A stretch of 64,000 nucleotides of DNA from NCBI RefSeq assembly GCF_014217805.1, contig NZ_CP055156.1:3602585-3666584 (forward strand), written 5' to 3'. The notes below the pieces were generated by a model that was given only the letters and a program-made list of their open reading frames with translations, was not told the DNA's origin and did no database searches. Position 1 is the first letter of the stretch. Each line of letters opens with the position of its first letter. A program made the position numbers and the translations under genes. Shown here piece after piece: positions 34,257 to 43,098 of this stretch. Origin of the DNA: Adhaeribacter swui. Its GTDB lineage: Bacteria > Bacteroidota > Bacteroidia > Cytophagales > Hymenobacteraceae.

Positions 34257-34907
34257 ATGAAAGTAGCATTAATCGGCGCAACGGGATTTGTGGGTTCCGC
34301 CATTTTAAACGAATTAGTGGAAAGGGGCCACCAGGTAACCGCCATTGTCCGGAACCCGGAAAAAGTAAAATCAGCGGAAAATATAACGGCAGTAAAAGCC
34401 AATGTTCTGGACGAAAACGAAGTAGCCGAAGCAGTAAAAAACCATGACGTAGTAGTGAACGCCTTTAATCCCGGCTGGACCAACCCGAATATTTACGAAG
34501 AAGCCATGCAAGGTTCTCAGGCCATTCAAAGCGGGGTAAAGAAAGCAGGGGTAAAGCGCTTGTTTGTAATAGGTGGTGCGGGCAGTTTGTATGTAGCCCC
34601 CAATACGCAGTTAATTGATACGCCGCAATTCCCGGAAAGCTTTAAAGCCGGCGCTTCTGCGGCCCGCGATTACTTGAATATTTTAAAAAAAGAACAAGAT
34701 TTAGTCTGGACTTTCCTGAGCCCGGCCATCGAAATGCACCAGGGAACTTCGGGCGAACGCCGCGGCAAGTACCGCATAGGTTTAGAAAATCCGGTTTTCG
34801 ATGAAAACAACCGCAGCGTAATTTCCGTGGAAGATATGGCCATTGCTATTGTGGACGAACTGGAAAACCCGAAGCACATCCGTCAACGGTTTACGGTAGG
34901 GTATTAA
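34257..34907 (+). CDS. NAD(P)-binding NmrA/SDR-like protein
   Basis: A 216-residue Rossmann protein. The N-terminus MKVALIGATGFVGSAILNEL gives the GATGFVG dinucleotide motif, then VTAIVRNPEK and the strand VVVNAFNPGW. It lacks the full YxxxK catalytic pair of classical short-chain dehydrogenases, so it is closest to the atypical NAD(P)H-binding/NmrA group, some of which are reductases and some redox sensors. A terminator-like hairpin follows at 34924. Confidence 0.88.
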   Translation: MKVALIGATGFVGSAILNELVERGHQVTAIVRNPEKVKSAENITAVKANVLDENEVAEAVKNHDVVVNAFNPGWTNPNIYEEAMQGSQAIQSGVKKAGVKRLFVIGGAGSLYVAPNTQLIDTPQFPESFKAGASAARDYLNILKKEQDLVWTFLSPAIEMHQGTSGERRGKYRIGLENPVFDENNRSVISVEDMAIAIVDELENPKHIRQRFTVGY

Positions 34908-34923
34908 ATCAATATTTATTATT

Positions 34924-34969
34924 TAGCCAAGCTATGATGCAAAAGTAAAGCTGCACCATAGCTTGGCTA
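34924..34969 (+). terminator. Rho-independent terminator-like hairpin
   Basis: TAGCCAAGCTATG and CATAGCTTGGCTA form a 13-base perfect stem with a 20-base loop, 17 bases after the stop codon, followed by AATTTT. It probably ends the transcript from 33514-34907. Confidence 0.7.
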
Positions 34970-35039
34970 TAATTTTACAGCCGAACTGAGTTAAAAGTAG
35001 GCGTAGCTAATATTTAGGTGTAATTAGTTGATATATTCA

Positions 35040-35546
35040 TTATTGTTCTTCTGATTCAAAAGCACTAACATCTTTTTCAAGTTCCTTAGGCGATACTTCA
35101 TAGAGGTAATTCATCAGGTCATAAAATTCCTCTTTTGTTTGTAATCTTACTCGTTTCAGTTGACCGTCTGGATAAATAAACTCCACTCGATATGGTTTAA
35201 AAGTAATAGTAGCAACAACAAACGAAATCTTTTTTAAATCTTTAAAATATACCCGAAAAACTGGCGAACTAGATTTTACTTCGATGTAATCTTCATATAA
35301 CATTAAACAACCTTTTTCATTACTTTTTATAGCGAGTAATAACAAAGAGACCAGTCCCAAAAAAAATATGAAACCTATCCCATTGTTGATACTCTTGGGA
35401 GATAAGTCAGATGTTATTATCTGAATAAACGGTTGTATAAAACCTAAACCCCAAAAGCCCAAAACAGCTACACCCAAAAGAATTACAGCTATTTTATTAA
35501 CCCGTTTATTCGTCCTGTTTACATGAATGGAGTAGGATTTAATCAT
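35040..35546 (-). CDS. Small membrane protein, unknown function (PH-like)
   Basis: A 168-residue protein with two transmembrane segments near the N-terminus (about 20-42 and 53-74), followed by a cytoplasmic domain. That domain (about 78-145), with GCLMLYEDYIEVKSS, VYFKDLKKISFV and VEFIYPDGQLKRVRLQTKEEFYDLM, has the strand and helix layout of a bacterial PH-like/YcxB-type domain, which is an inference. An acidic tail ends it. The coding sequence is AT-richer than average and there is no partner gene. Confidence 0.65.
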   Translation of the reverse strand: MIKSYSIHVNRTNKRVNKIAVILLGVAVLGFWGLGFIQPFIQIITSDLSPKSINNGIGFIFFLGLVSLLLLAIKSNEKGCLMLYEDYIEVKSSSPVFRVYFKDLKKISFVVATITFKPYRVEFIYPDGQLKRVRLQTKEEFYDLMNYLYEVSPKELEKDVSAFESEEQ

Positions 35547-35717
35547 ATTATATAATTCTGCAACCGACTACTTTATAAAATCTGGTAGTTGTAAGTAAAA
35601 TCTAAGGTTTAAATTTTCTTTTTTGACGAACAACAATAATTTAATTTAGAAAATCATAATTTCGGAAGTTTTAAATTGTAGTAAGAAGTCTAAAGAAGAT
35701 TGATTTAACCGTTCGTT

Positions 35718-36365
35718 ATGAAAAATGCTCTTCTGTTTTTGCTCTTTGTTAGTTTGGCTCCGGTCGTTATCAGCCAAACGAAACCCAAAGCAATTCGCCT
35801 GTTTAATGGCAAAAATTTTAAAAATTGGCAAGGCGATACCCTAAAAACCTGGCGCATTCAAGACGGTGCGCTGGTAGGTGGTTCCTTAACCGAAAAAGTA
35901 CCGCATAACGAGTTTTTGAGCACTACCAAAAGTTACTCCAACTACGTGCTGCGCCTGAAGATTAAATTAACCGGTACCGAAGGATTTATCAACGGTGGCG
36001 TGCAGTTTCATAGCCAGCGCATCGCCAACCCGCCCTACGAAATGACCGGCTACCAAGCCGATTTAGGCAAAGGCTTCTGGGCTAGTTTATACGACGAATC
36101 GCGCCGCGATAAACTACTGGCAGTGGCCGATTCTAATCTGGTAAAACAAATCTTAAAGCCCAACGACTGGAACGATTACGAGGTGCGCAGCGAAGGCAAG
36201 CGTATTCAAATTAAGCTTAACGGTCAGCAAACAGTAGATTACACCGAACCGGAAGCCACTATTCCGCAATCGGGCCTGATTGCCTTGCAAGTACACGGCG
36301 GCGGGAAAGTAGAGGTATATTACAAAGATATTTATCTGGAAGAACTGCCGAAATCAAGAAAATAA
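35718..36365 (+). CDS. DUF1080 family secreted protein (3-keto-glycoside hydrolase type)
   Basis: A 215-residue exported protein: signal peptide (about 1-20, SLAPVVISQ), then one concanavalin-like DUF1080 domain with IRLFNGKNFKNWQ, LKTWRIQDGALVGG, FLSTTKSYSNYVLRLKIKL, NGGVQFHSQR and GYQADLGKGFWASLYDES. DUF1080 members from gut Bacteroidota hydrolyse 3-keto-disaccharides made by Gfo/Idh/MocA enzymes. Two such oxidoreductases are present 20 kb downstream in this window, but not in the same operon. The next gene (36625) is on the same strand after 259 bases. Confidence 0.9.
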   Translation: MKNALLFLLFVSLAPVVISQTKPKAIRLFNGKNFKNWQGDTLKTWRIQDGALVGGSLTEKVPHNEFLSTTKSYSNYVLRLKIKLTGTEGFINGGVQFHSQRIANPPYEMTGYQADLGKGFWASLYDESRRDKLLAVADSNLVKQILKPNDWNDYEVRSEGKRIQIKLNGQQTVDYTEPEATIPQSGLIALQVHGGGKVEVYYKDIYLEELPKSRK

Positions 36366-36624
36366 CAAGGACAACAACCAGGTACCGGGTTGATTGCGAA
36401 TAAGTACTAAAACAAAAAAAGCTTTTTTGTAAATGCTGATTTTGAACGGGCATCTGCCCGAAATTACTCTTTTTAATATTGCTTTTCTTTAGAAATAATC
36501 GCTACTTTATAGGTTAAACCGGGTACTTACTTGCCAAAATAAAGGCGGTTCGGGCATCTTCCATTTTTAAAATTTAGCCGAAAGGCTATTCATTCTGATT
36601 ATAACGCATCTTAATTCTTGTTTT

Positions 36625-39501
36625 ATGAACTTACCCCGTTCTCTTGCATTGCTCTTTTTAACTTTATCTCTTAGTGCTTCTGCTGCTGCCGCCAAGCCGG
36701 GGGTGCCAATGGCAAAAATTAAAAAACTAGCCAAGTACGACCGGGAATATACCCTGCAAACCACCATTTTGGGTTACTACGGGCCCGATGGCAAACGCAA
36801 CCCGGTGCTGCAAGCTAAAAAAGGCGAAACTGTGCGCATTAAAATCGTGAACGGCGAACTCATGACCCACGACATTGCCCTGGAAAAAATAGGGGTAAAA
36901 AGTAAAGTGCTCGTGGAAAAAGGCGACACCGCCAGCGTAGTTTTTAAAGCCACCCAAAGCGATACGTATTTCTGTACCATTCCGGGGCATAAAGCGGCCG
37001 GTATGGTGGGCAAATTTGAAGTAGTAGCCGAAATTGCTTCCTCGGAAAAAGTAATTCCGGGAATAGCGCCTAAAAACGCTGGTAGAGTTTTAAACCTGAA
37101 TTTTGAGAAAGGTACCCTACAGGACTGGACCGCCGAAGGTGATGCTTTTCAGAGTCCGATTGTGTCGCAGGATCCTTCGCCGGTGCACGAAAAAGACATG
37201 AAAATCAGCATGTCGGGTAAGCACTTTGTGAGCAGTGGCGGCACTAAAAATTATAAATTAACTGGTACGCTAACTTCGGCGCCTTTCCTGGTGAACCAGC
37301 CATTTGCCGCCTTTAAAGTATCGGGCGGCGCCTTACAAGATACTCGCGTAGAATTGGTGCGGGCTGATAACAACCAGGTGTTTTTTCAAATTACCGGTTC
37401 GGGCCGGGCTACTTTGCAACCTGTGGTGGTTGATTTAAAAGACGTACAGAACAAAGAAATTTTCATCCGGTTAGTTGATAAAGAAACTGGTATTTCTACC
37501 ATTCCCTATATTGGCGATGACAAATGGGCCCACATAAACTTCGATGATTTTCAGTTTTATGCTACCCGTCCTGATTTCCCGAATGAGTTAAAGCCAAGCG
37601 ATATTGCCATTTTACCTCCAATCGATCCGGTTTTGCACGCCGGCTTATCTGGCCCGGAAGCCGCCAAAGCCATGACCATGGCACCCGGATTTACCGTGAA
37701 ATTAGCCGCTTCCGAACCACAGATTATTCGCCCTATCAGCTTTACCATCGATCCCCGCGGCCGTTTATGGGTAGCCGAAGCGCATACCTATCCGGTACGG
37801 GCTCCCGAAGGCCAGGGCCGCGATCGGGTACTAATCTTTGAAGATACCGATGGCGACGGCACCCTGGACAGCCGCAAAGTATTCGCCGAAAATTTAAATT
37901 TGATCAGCGCCATTGAAGTGGGCATGGGTGGCGTATGGCTCGGCTCAGCGCCGAACCTCTTGTTTATTCCGGTAGATAAATCCGGCGATAAACCGGCTGG
38001 TCCGCCACAAACGCTGCTCGATGGTTGGGGCCTGGATGATACCCACGAAATTTTGAATAACTTCCGCTGGGGACCCGATGGTTGGTTGTACGGCACGCAC
38101 GGCGTATTTACCCATTCCAAAGTAGGCGCACCAGGCACCCCCGAAGACCAGCGCGTTAAATTAAACGCCGGCGTGTGGCGCTTTCACCCGACTACCAAGA
38201 AATTTGAGTTATTCTCCGAAGGTACCAGTAACCCCTGGGGCATCGACTGGAACGACTACGGTCATGCTTTTATTACGGTGTGCGTAATCCCGCACATGTT
38301 CCATATGATTCAAGGTGGAAGGTACCAGCGGCAGGCCGGCGAGCATTTCAACAAATTCACCTACGACGATATTAAGCAATCTGGCGATCACGTGCACTGG
38401 GTCGGCGACCGTGGGCCGCACGCCGGTAATTTTAGATCGGATGCCAAAGGTGGTGGGCACGCCCACGCCGGGGCTATGATTTACCTGGGCAACGAGAACT
38501 GGCCGAAAGAACTGCGCAACAATGTGTTCATGAACAACATTCACGGCAGCAAGGTAAACGTAGACCAGTTAAACCGCAAAGGTTCGGGTTACGTGGCCAG
38601 CCACGATAAAGACTTTCTGGTTACCAACGATTCCTGGTCGCAGTGGCTGAATTTTCGCTACGATCCGAGCGGGTCGGTGTTCGCCATCGACTGGTACGAC
38701 AAAAATCAATGCCACAGCTCTAACCCCGACGTGCACCAGAAAACCATGGGCCGGATTTTTAAAATCAGCCACGAGTCCGATAAGTTTGTGAAGGTAGATT
38801 TGGCTAAAGCGTCGGATAAGGAACTGGTAAATTACCAGCTGCACAAAAACGAGTGGTACGTGCGTAACGCCCGCTTAATTTTGCAGAAGCGCGGTCCGAA
38901 CAAAAAAGTGCATAAAGCCCTTAAGGAAATTTTAAAAAATAACCCTGACGAAACCCGGAAACTCCGCGCCATGTGGGCTTTGCACGTAACCAAAGGCTTA
39001 GATGAAAAAGAGTTGCTGGCTTTATTGGATGAAAAGAGTGAATACGTCAGAAGCTGGGCTATTCAGCTTTTAGCCGAAGATCAAAACTTATCCGACGCCG
39101 CGCTTAAACGTTTTGCCGAGATGGCCAAAAACGATCAATCCGCGGTAGTTCGTTTGTACCTGGTGTCGGCCATGCAGCGCACCGCTCCGGAAAAACGCTG
39201 GGAAACGCTGGAAGCCTTAGCCCAGCACGAAGAAGATAAAGACGATCATAATTTGCCTTTGATGTTATGGTACGCTTTTGAGCCCATGGTACCCACCGAT
39301 ATGAACCGGGCAATTGAATTGGCCCGCAAAGCCAAAGTAAATTCCATTTTACCGTTCACCGTACAACGCGTAGCCGCCATCAACACTCCGGAATCCAAGA
39401 AAGCGCTGGAAGGCTTGCAACACCACCTGGGCATGATGGACCACAGCCACCAGAACCACACGGTACAAGCTCTGGTAAAAAAAGCCCTGGAACCGAAGTG
39501 A
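36625..39501 (+). CDS. Cupredoxin + PVC-type dehydrogenase propeller + HEAT-repeat exported protein
   Basis: A 958-residue secreted multidomain protein. Signal peptide (about 1-23); a plastocyanin-like cupredoxin (about 45-135) with the full type 1 copper set H82, C117, H122 and M127; a jelly-roll-like segment (about 150-315, LNFEKGTLQDW); a membrane-bound dehydrogenase-type six-blade propeller (about 345-740: MAPGFTVKLAASEP, DPRGRLWVAEAHTYP, VLIFEDTDGDGTLD, WGPDGWLYGTHG, NPWGIDWNDYGHAF, WSQWLNFRYDPSGSVF); then helical HEAT-like repeats to the end. The usual C-terminal cytochrome c motif of this family (CxxCH) is absent, so electrons may leave through the copper domain. Substrate presumably a sugar. 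A strong terminator follows. Confidence 0.88.
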   Translation: MNLPRSLALLFLTLSLSASAAAAKPGVPMAKIKKLAKYDREYTLQTTILGYYGPDGKRNPVLQAKKGETVRIKIVNGELMTHDIALEKIGVKSKVLVEKGDTASVVFKATQSDTYFCTIPGHKAAGMVGKFEVVAEIASSEKVIPGIAPKNAGRVLNLNFEKGTLQDWTAEGDAFQSPIVSQDPSPVHEKDMKISMSGKHFVSSGGTKNYKLTGTLTSAPFLVNQPFAAFKVSGGALQDTRVELVRADNNQVFFQITGSGRATLQPVVVDLKDVQNKEIFIRLVDKETGISTIPYIGDDKWAHINFDDFQFYATRPDFPNELKPSDIAILPPIDPVLHAGLSGPEAAKAMTMAPGFTVKLAASEPQIIRPISFTIDPRGRLWVAEAHTYPVRAPEGQGRDRVLIFEDTDGDGTLDSRKVFAENLNLISAIEVGMGGVWLGSAPNLLFIPVDKSGDKPAGPPQTLLDGWGLDDTHEILNNFRWGPDGWLYGTHGVFTHSKVGAPGTPEDQRVKLNAGVWRFHPTTKKFELFSEGTSNPWGIDWNDYGHAFITVCVIPHMFHMIQGGRYQRQAGEHFNKFTYDDIKQSGDHVHWVGDRGPHAGNFRSDAKGGGHAHAGAMIYLGNENWPKELRNNVFMNNIHGSKVNVDQLNRKGSGYVASHDKDFLVTNDSWSQWLNFRYDPSGSVFAIDWYDKNQCHSSNPDVHQKTMGRIFKISHESDKFVKVDLAKASDKELVNYQLHKNEWYVRNARLILQKRGPNKKVHKALKEILKNNPDETRKLRAMWALHVTKGLDEKELLALLDEKSEYVRSWAIQLLAEDQNLSDAALKRFAEMAKNDQSAVVRLYLVSAMQRTAPEKRWETLEALAQHEEDKDDHNLPLMLWYAFEPMVPTDMNRAIELARKAKVNSILPFTVQRVAAINTPESKKALEGLQHHLGMMDHSHQNHTVQALVKKALEPK

Positions 39502-39554
39502 AATTTTAAAAATTGAAAAATACTCCATTAATCTAATTGGTAGTACTTCCAGCT

Positions 39555-39596
39555 AAAAGCAAAAGCCCTTGCGTTTACGCAAGGGCTTTTGCTTTT
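39555..39596 (+). terminator. Rho-independent terminator
   Basis: A perfect hairpin AAAAGCAAAAGCCCTTGCG / CGCAAGGGCTTTTGCTTTT, with a loop of only four bases (TTTA), lies 54 bases after the stop codon of the multidomain gene and ends in T-rich sequence. It is symmetrical enough to work in either direction. Confidence 0.85.
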
Positions 39597-39792
39597 CATA
39601 ACCTGATGTACATTAGCGCTGGTTTACTTCCTAGTCTTATTCTTTGATAATGATCAAGAATGCCACCATCTCTTTTCCTGTTATTCAATGGGAGACAATT
39701 CTGCTGCGTAGCTAAATAGTTTCCTCCTGAATGACCCTAATTTTTAAAATTTGATTGCTATGCAACAAATAGCCGTTCCAGGTGCAAAAGGT

Positions 39793-39872
39793 GACGCTAA
39801 ACTGTTCGAGCGTTCAGCGAGTTTTTAGCGTCTTGATTTTTTTGGTTCTTTTTGTATCAAGACAAAAAGAAC
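39793..39872. repeat. Two adjacent hairpins in a gene-free gap
   Basis: Hairpin 1 pairs GACGCTAAA (39793-39801) with TTTAGCGTC (39824-39832). Hairpin 2 pairs GTTCTTTTTGT (39845-39855) with ACAAAAAGAAC (39862-39872). They are separated by a T-rich run. The composition and arrangement suggest an intergenic repeat common to Bacteroidota. The rest of the 39502-40009 gap holds only the terminator at 39555. Confidence 0.6.
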
Positions 39873-40009
39873 AAATACTTCAGCAATGAAACAACTTCAC
39901 TTAGAAACCAAAGCTATCAAGACAGCTATGCGAACGAGAACCTCCTTTTTGATTTGCCAGCTAAGGAAGTAAATCCGCACATAGTTGAATTATCCTAAAT
40001 TTTTAAAAA

Positions 40010-41059
40010 TTACGTTAACTCGGCTGTTGTACCAACAGCTTTTTTCACCGCCGGAGCCACAACCGTTCCTAATAACTCAATCGCCCGCAGAACTTTGTCG
40101 TGGGGCAAGGTACCCACACTAATGTGCAACAAAAAGCGGGTATTCTGAAAAAGCTCGTAGTTGTACAAAATCTTATCAATTACCTGCTGCGGACTACCTA
40201 CTAACAAAGAACCTTCTGGGGCGCGCATCATCTCAAACTGCGGCCGGTTCATGGGCGGCCAACCGCGTTCCCGGCCAATCTGGCTCATTAAAAACGCATA
40301 AGGTCCGTAAAAATCATCCGCAGCTTTTTTTGAATCTTCCCCGATAAACCCGTGCGAGTTAATACCCAGTTGCAGTTTCGTTGTATCGTGACCGGCTTTC
40401 TGGTAGGTTTCTCGGTACAGGTTGGTGAAAGGTACAAACCGCTCCGGCATGCCGCCAATAATGGCCAAAGTCATGGGTAAGCCGTAGTTGGCCGCCCGCA
40501 CCACCGATTCTGGGGTACCACCCACGGCTACCCAAATCGGCAACTCGGGTTGGTAGGGGCGGGGGTAAACGCCGCGGTTATCAATGGAGGGTCGGTGGTG
40601 GCCTTCCCAGGTGATTTTTTCGCTTTTATTAAGTTTTAGAAGTAAGTCCAGCTTTTCGGCGTATAGGGTGTGGTAGTCTTTTAAATCGTTGCCAAACAGC
40701 GGGAAAGATTCGATAAAAGAACCCCGGCCCGCCATAATCTCGGCCCGGCCTTTAGATAATAAATCTACGTGGGCAAAATCCTGAAAAACCCGCACCGGAT
40801 CGTCGGAACTTAGTACTGTAACGGCGCTGGTAAGTTTTATATTCTTGGTTTTAACGGCGGCGGCAGCCAGAACAATGGCCGGCGAAGAAACTACAAAATC
40901 CGGCCGGTGGTGTTCGCCAATACCAAACACATCAAGGCCAACCTGGTCGGCCAGTTCAATTTCTTCCATCAGGTTGCTTATCCGTTGGTACGGAGCTAAA
41001 AGTTTGCCGGTGCTCGGGTCGGGCGTATTTTCAACGAAGGTGGTTATGCCAATTTCCAT
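40010..41059 (-). CDS. LLM-class flavin-dependent oxidoreductase (bacterial luciferase-like)
   Basis: A 349-residue flavin-dependent monooxygenase-like TIM barrel. [87 protein letters not shown] and [26 protein letters not shown] define the family. Members use reduced FMN to oxidise small organic substrates; the substrate is unknown. It has no operon partner. Confidence 0.93.
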   Translation of the reverse strand: MEIGITTFVENTPDPSTGKLLAPYQRISNLMEEIELADQVGLDVFGIGEHHRPDFVVSSPAIVLAAAAVKTKNIKLTSAVTVLSSDDPVRVFQDFAHVDLLSKGRAEIMAGRGSFIESFPLFGNDLKDYHTLYAEKLDLLLKLNKSEKITWEGHHRPSIDNRGVYPRPYQPELPIWVAVGGTPESVVRAANYGLPMTLAIIGGMPERFVPFTNLYRETYQKAGHDTTKLQLGINSHGFIGEDSKKAADDFYGPYAFLMSQIGRERGWPPMNRPQFEMMRAPEGSLLVGSPQQVIDKILYNYELFQNTRFLLHISVGTLPHDKVLRAIELLGTVVAPAVKKAVGTTAELT

Positions 41060-41264
41060 GATACATGTAGGTACATTAATTTACGCAAAAGAACAGGAAT
41101 AATTTAATTAACCCAATTTTAGCAGGCGAATGCTTTGGGGTAGTTACTTTATTAAATGTTATCCTGTAAAAATTTAAAAAAATACTTTTTACAGGATAGT
41201 AAACAAGTGGTAAATGTTACAGCTTTAAGTTTAACCAAAAATAAAGGCGCAAGTTGCTCCTAAA

Positions 41265-41301
41265 TAAAAAAGGTAGTTCCCGTTAAAGAACTACCTTTTT
41301 A
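41265..41301 (-). terminator. Bidirectional-type terminator
   Basis: AAAAAAGGTAGTTC (41267 onward) pairs with GAACTACCTTTTT (to 41300) around a short GTTAAA-containing loop. It lies 20 bases past the end of the CsbD-like gene and has A/T-runs on both sides, so it can terminate that gene on the minus strand. Confidence 0.8.
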
Positions 41302-41319
41302 AGTAAATGAATTTATGGC

Positions 41320-41532
41320 TTATAAACCTTGAATCCAGCTTTTTACATCCTGGGCGGCTTTGCCTATTTTGTCGCCAATTTTACCAAACCATTCTTCTTG
41401 TTTTCCTTCTGAATACTCCAGATCATCGTCGGTTAAATGGGCATATTGTTGTCTGATTTTACCTTTGGTTTCGGTCCAGTTGCTGCGGGCTCTTAGCTCG
41501 GCAGCATCATCGTTAAAGCTATTATTTTCCAT
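41320..41532 (-). CDS. CsbD-like stress protein
   Basis: A 70-residue, highly charged, helix-rich protein of the CsbD family: SNWTETKGKIRQQYAHLTDDDLEYSEGKQEEWFGKIGDKIGKAAQDVKSWI. These small cytoplasmic proteins are induced by general stress and have no defined biochemical role. It is monocistronic with its own terminator. Confidence 0.88.
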   Translation of the reverse strand: MENNSFNDDAAELRARSNWTETKGKIRQQYAHLTDDDLEYSEGKQEEWFGKIGDKIGKAAQDVKSWIQGL

Positions 41533-41826
41533 TTTGTTTTATCTTTAAGTAATTACACATGGTGTATAAAAGTATTAACGGTATTTATCCGTAAGGGTTA
41601 TTAATTATCTTTCCGTATTTAATACTAGTGGCAAATAATTGTAGGTTAGATTAACGGGAACCTGAACCATAGATATGGTTTAATGGCTGGTATTCAGATT
41701 TTAATTATCATTTTAAAAATCGGCTTCATTTATTTTGCTTAACTATAGAGTAAAACTTAGTTCTTAATAAATTAAATGATTTCTGCTGGTTGAGTTGGGT
41801 TTTAGCAAAAAAATTAAAAATAAAAC

Positions 41827-42741
41827 ATGATTGATATTGTAATTGAAGCCCGGAATGCGGCTATTATGCCGGGGATGGAAGTACGCCGGATTTTACCTTT
41901 TCGGCTGCGCCGGATGGTGGGGCCATTTATTTTTATGGATCACGCGGGACCCGTGCAGATTACGCCCCAGCAGGTTTCTAATATGGATGTGTTGCCGCAT
42001 CCGCACATTGGTTTGTCCACGGTAAGTTATTTGTTTGATGGCCAGGTAACACATCGCGACAGCCTGGGGGTTAAACAGGTAATCCGCCCCGGCGAAGTCA
42101 ATTGGATGACGGCCGGTCGTGGCATTGCTCATTCCGAACGTTTCGAAGATCCGGCTACGCTAGCAGGCGGTTCTTTAGAAATGATTCAAACCTGGGTGGC
42201 TTTACCAGAAAAAGAAGAAGAAGCTTTGCCCAGTTTTGATAATTACCAGCCGGAACAATTACCCGTTTTTACCGATACCGGCGTTTGGATGCGCTTGATT
42301 GCCGGCAATGCCTTTGGATTACAGAATAACGTAAAAACCCACTCGCCGCTATTTTACTTACACGTGGTTTTGCAAGCCGGCGCCCGGTTCGGGTTACCGC
42401 GGGAACATACCGAAAGAGGAGTTTACGTAGCCAAAGGCAGCGTAGAAATTGCCGGACGAACTTACACGGTGGGCCAGATGCTGGTATTTACCAAAAACTC
42501 CGACCCAATTATTCTGGCCAAAGAACCAACGACTTTGATGTTATTAGGCGGCGAACCTTTGGGCGAACGGTTTATCTGGTGGAATTTTGTGTCGTCGCGT
42601 AAAGAGCGCATTGAACAAGCTAAAGCCGACTGGAAAGAAGGCCGCATTTTGCTACCGCCCACCGATAACTTGGAATTTGTGCCGCTCCCGGAAGATAAAT
42701 CCCGCCCAGCCGGCAGCCCACCCCCGCAAGCGTTATCCTGA
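41827..42741 (+). CDS. Pirin family protein
   Basis: A 304-residue double-domain cupin of the pirin family. The N-terminal cupin carries the metal ligands: PHPHIGLSTVSYLFDGQVTHRDS (His, His, His) and the later HSERFEDP (Glu region), and the conserved MTAGRGIAHSE. The C-terminal cupin covers about residues 165-260 (RGVYVAKGSVEIAGRTYTVGQMLVF). Pirins act as quercetinases or redox-sensitive regulators; here the function is not known. A decayed partial copy of its last third is at 47809-48195, downstream of the ABC transporter genes. Confidence 0.92.
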   Translation: MIDIVIEARNAAIMPGMEVRRILPFRLRRMVGPFIFMDHAGPVQITPQQVSNMDVLPHPHIGLSTVSYLFDGQVTHRDSLGVKQVIRPGEVNWMTAGRGIAHSERFEDPATLAGGSLEMIQTWVALPEKEEEALPSFDNYQPEQLPVFTDTGVWMRLIAGNAFGLQNNVKTHSPLFYLHVVLQAGARFGLPREHTERGVYVAKGSVEIAGRTYTVGQMLVFTKNSDPIILAKEPTTLMLLGGEPLGERFIWWNFVSSRKERIEQAKADWKEGRILLPPTDNLEFVPLPEDKSRPAGSPPPQALS

Positions 42742-43098
42742 GGAAAGCGGAACAACCAAATTTTGGGAAAATAATTGGCAGATAAACAAAAAGTTATTAG
42801 CAGCCCTGACAAGTATTCCTGTTTAGCTGCTTCGTACGCACGCAAAAGAGTATGAAACTTAGCTGAACCCAAGAATTCAACGGAATGAAAAACGTGATTC
42901 TTTTTTTTAAATTTTAAATTTTTTAAAAATTCAACTACCGCTATTTTTAATTTCAGAGTATTTAGTTTGTGTTGCTCTGATTTATTTTAACAGATATGCA
43001 AGCCTTAACACATACAGCATTCGCAACAACGAATACTGTATGCGTAAAGGGCAAAGTTGATAGAATATGCTATTTAAGGACAGGTCTTAGATAGCGCA
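42742..43098. other. Spacer between convergent genes with palindrome
   Basis: 357 bases without a gene. A hairpin CATACAGCATTCG (43011-43023) / CGAATACTGTATG (43030-43042), 12 of 13 pairs, lies 57 bases beyond the end of the minus-strand ABC permease gene and could be its terminator, although no T-run follows. Confidence 0.5.

Noticed and set aside
35646-35831. 61-codon minus-strand frame across the start of the DUF1080 gene
   Set aside because: It overlaps the signal peptide of a clear secreted protein on the other strand and has no recognisable feature.
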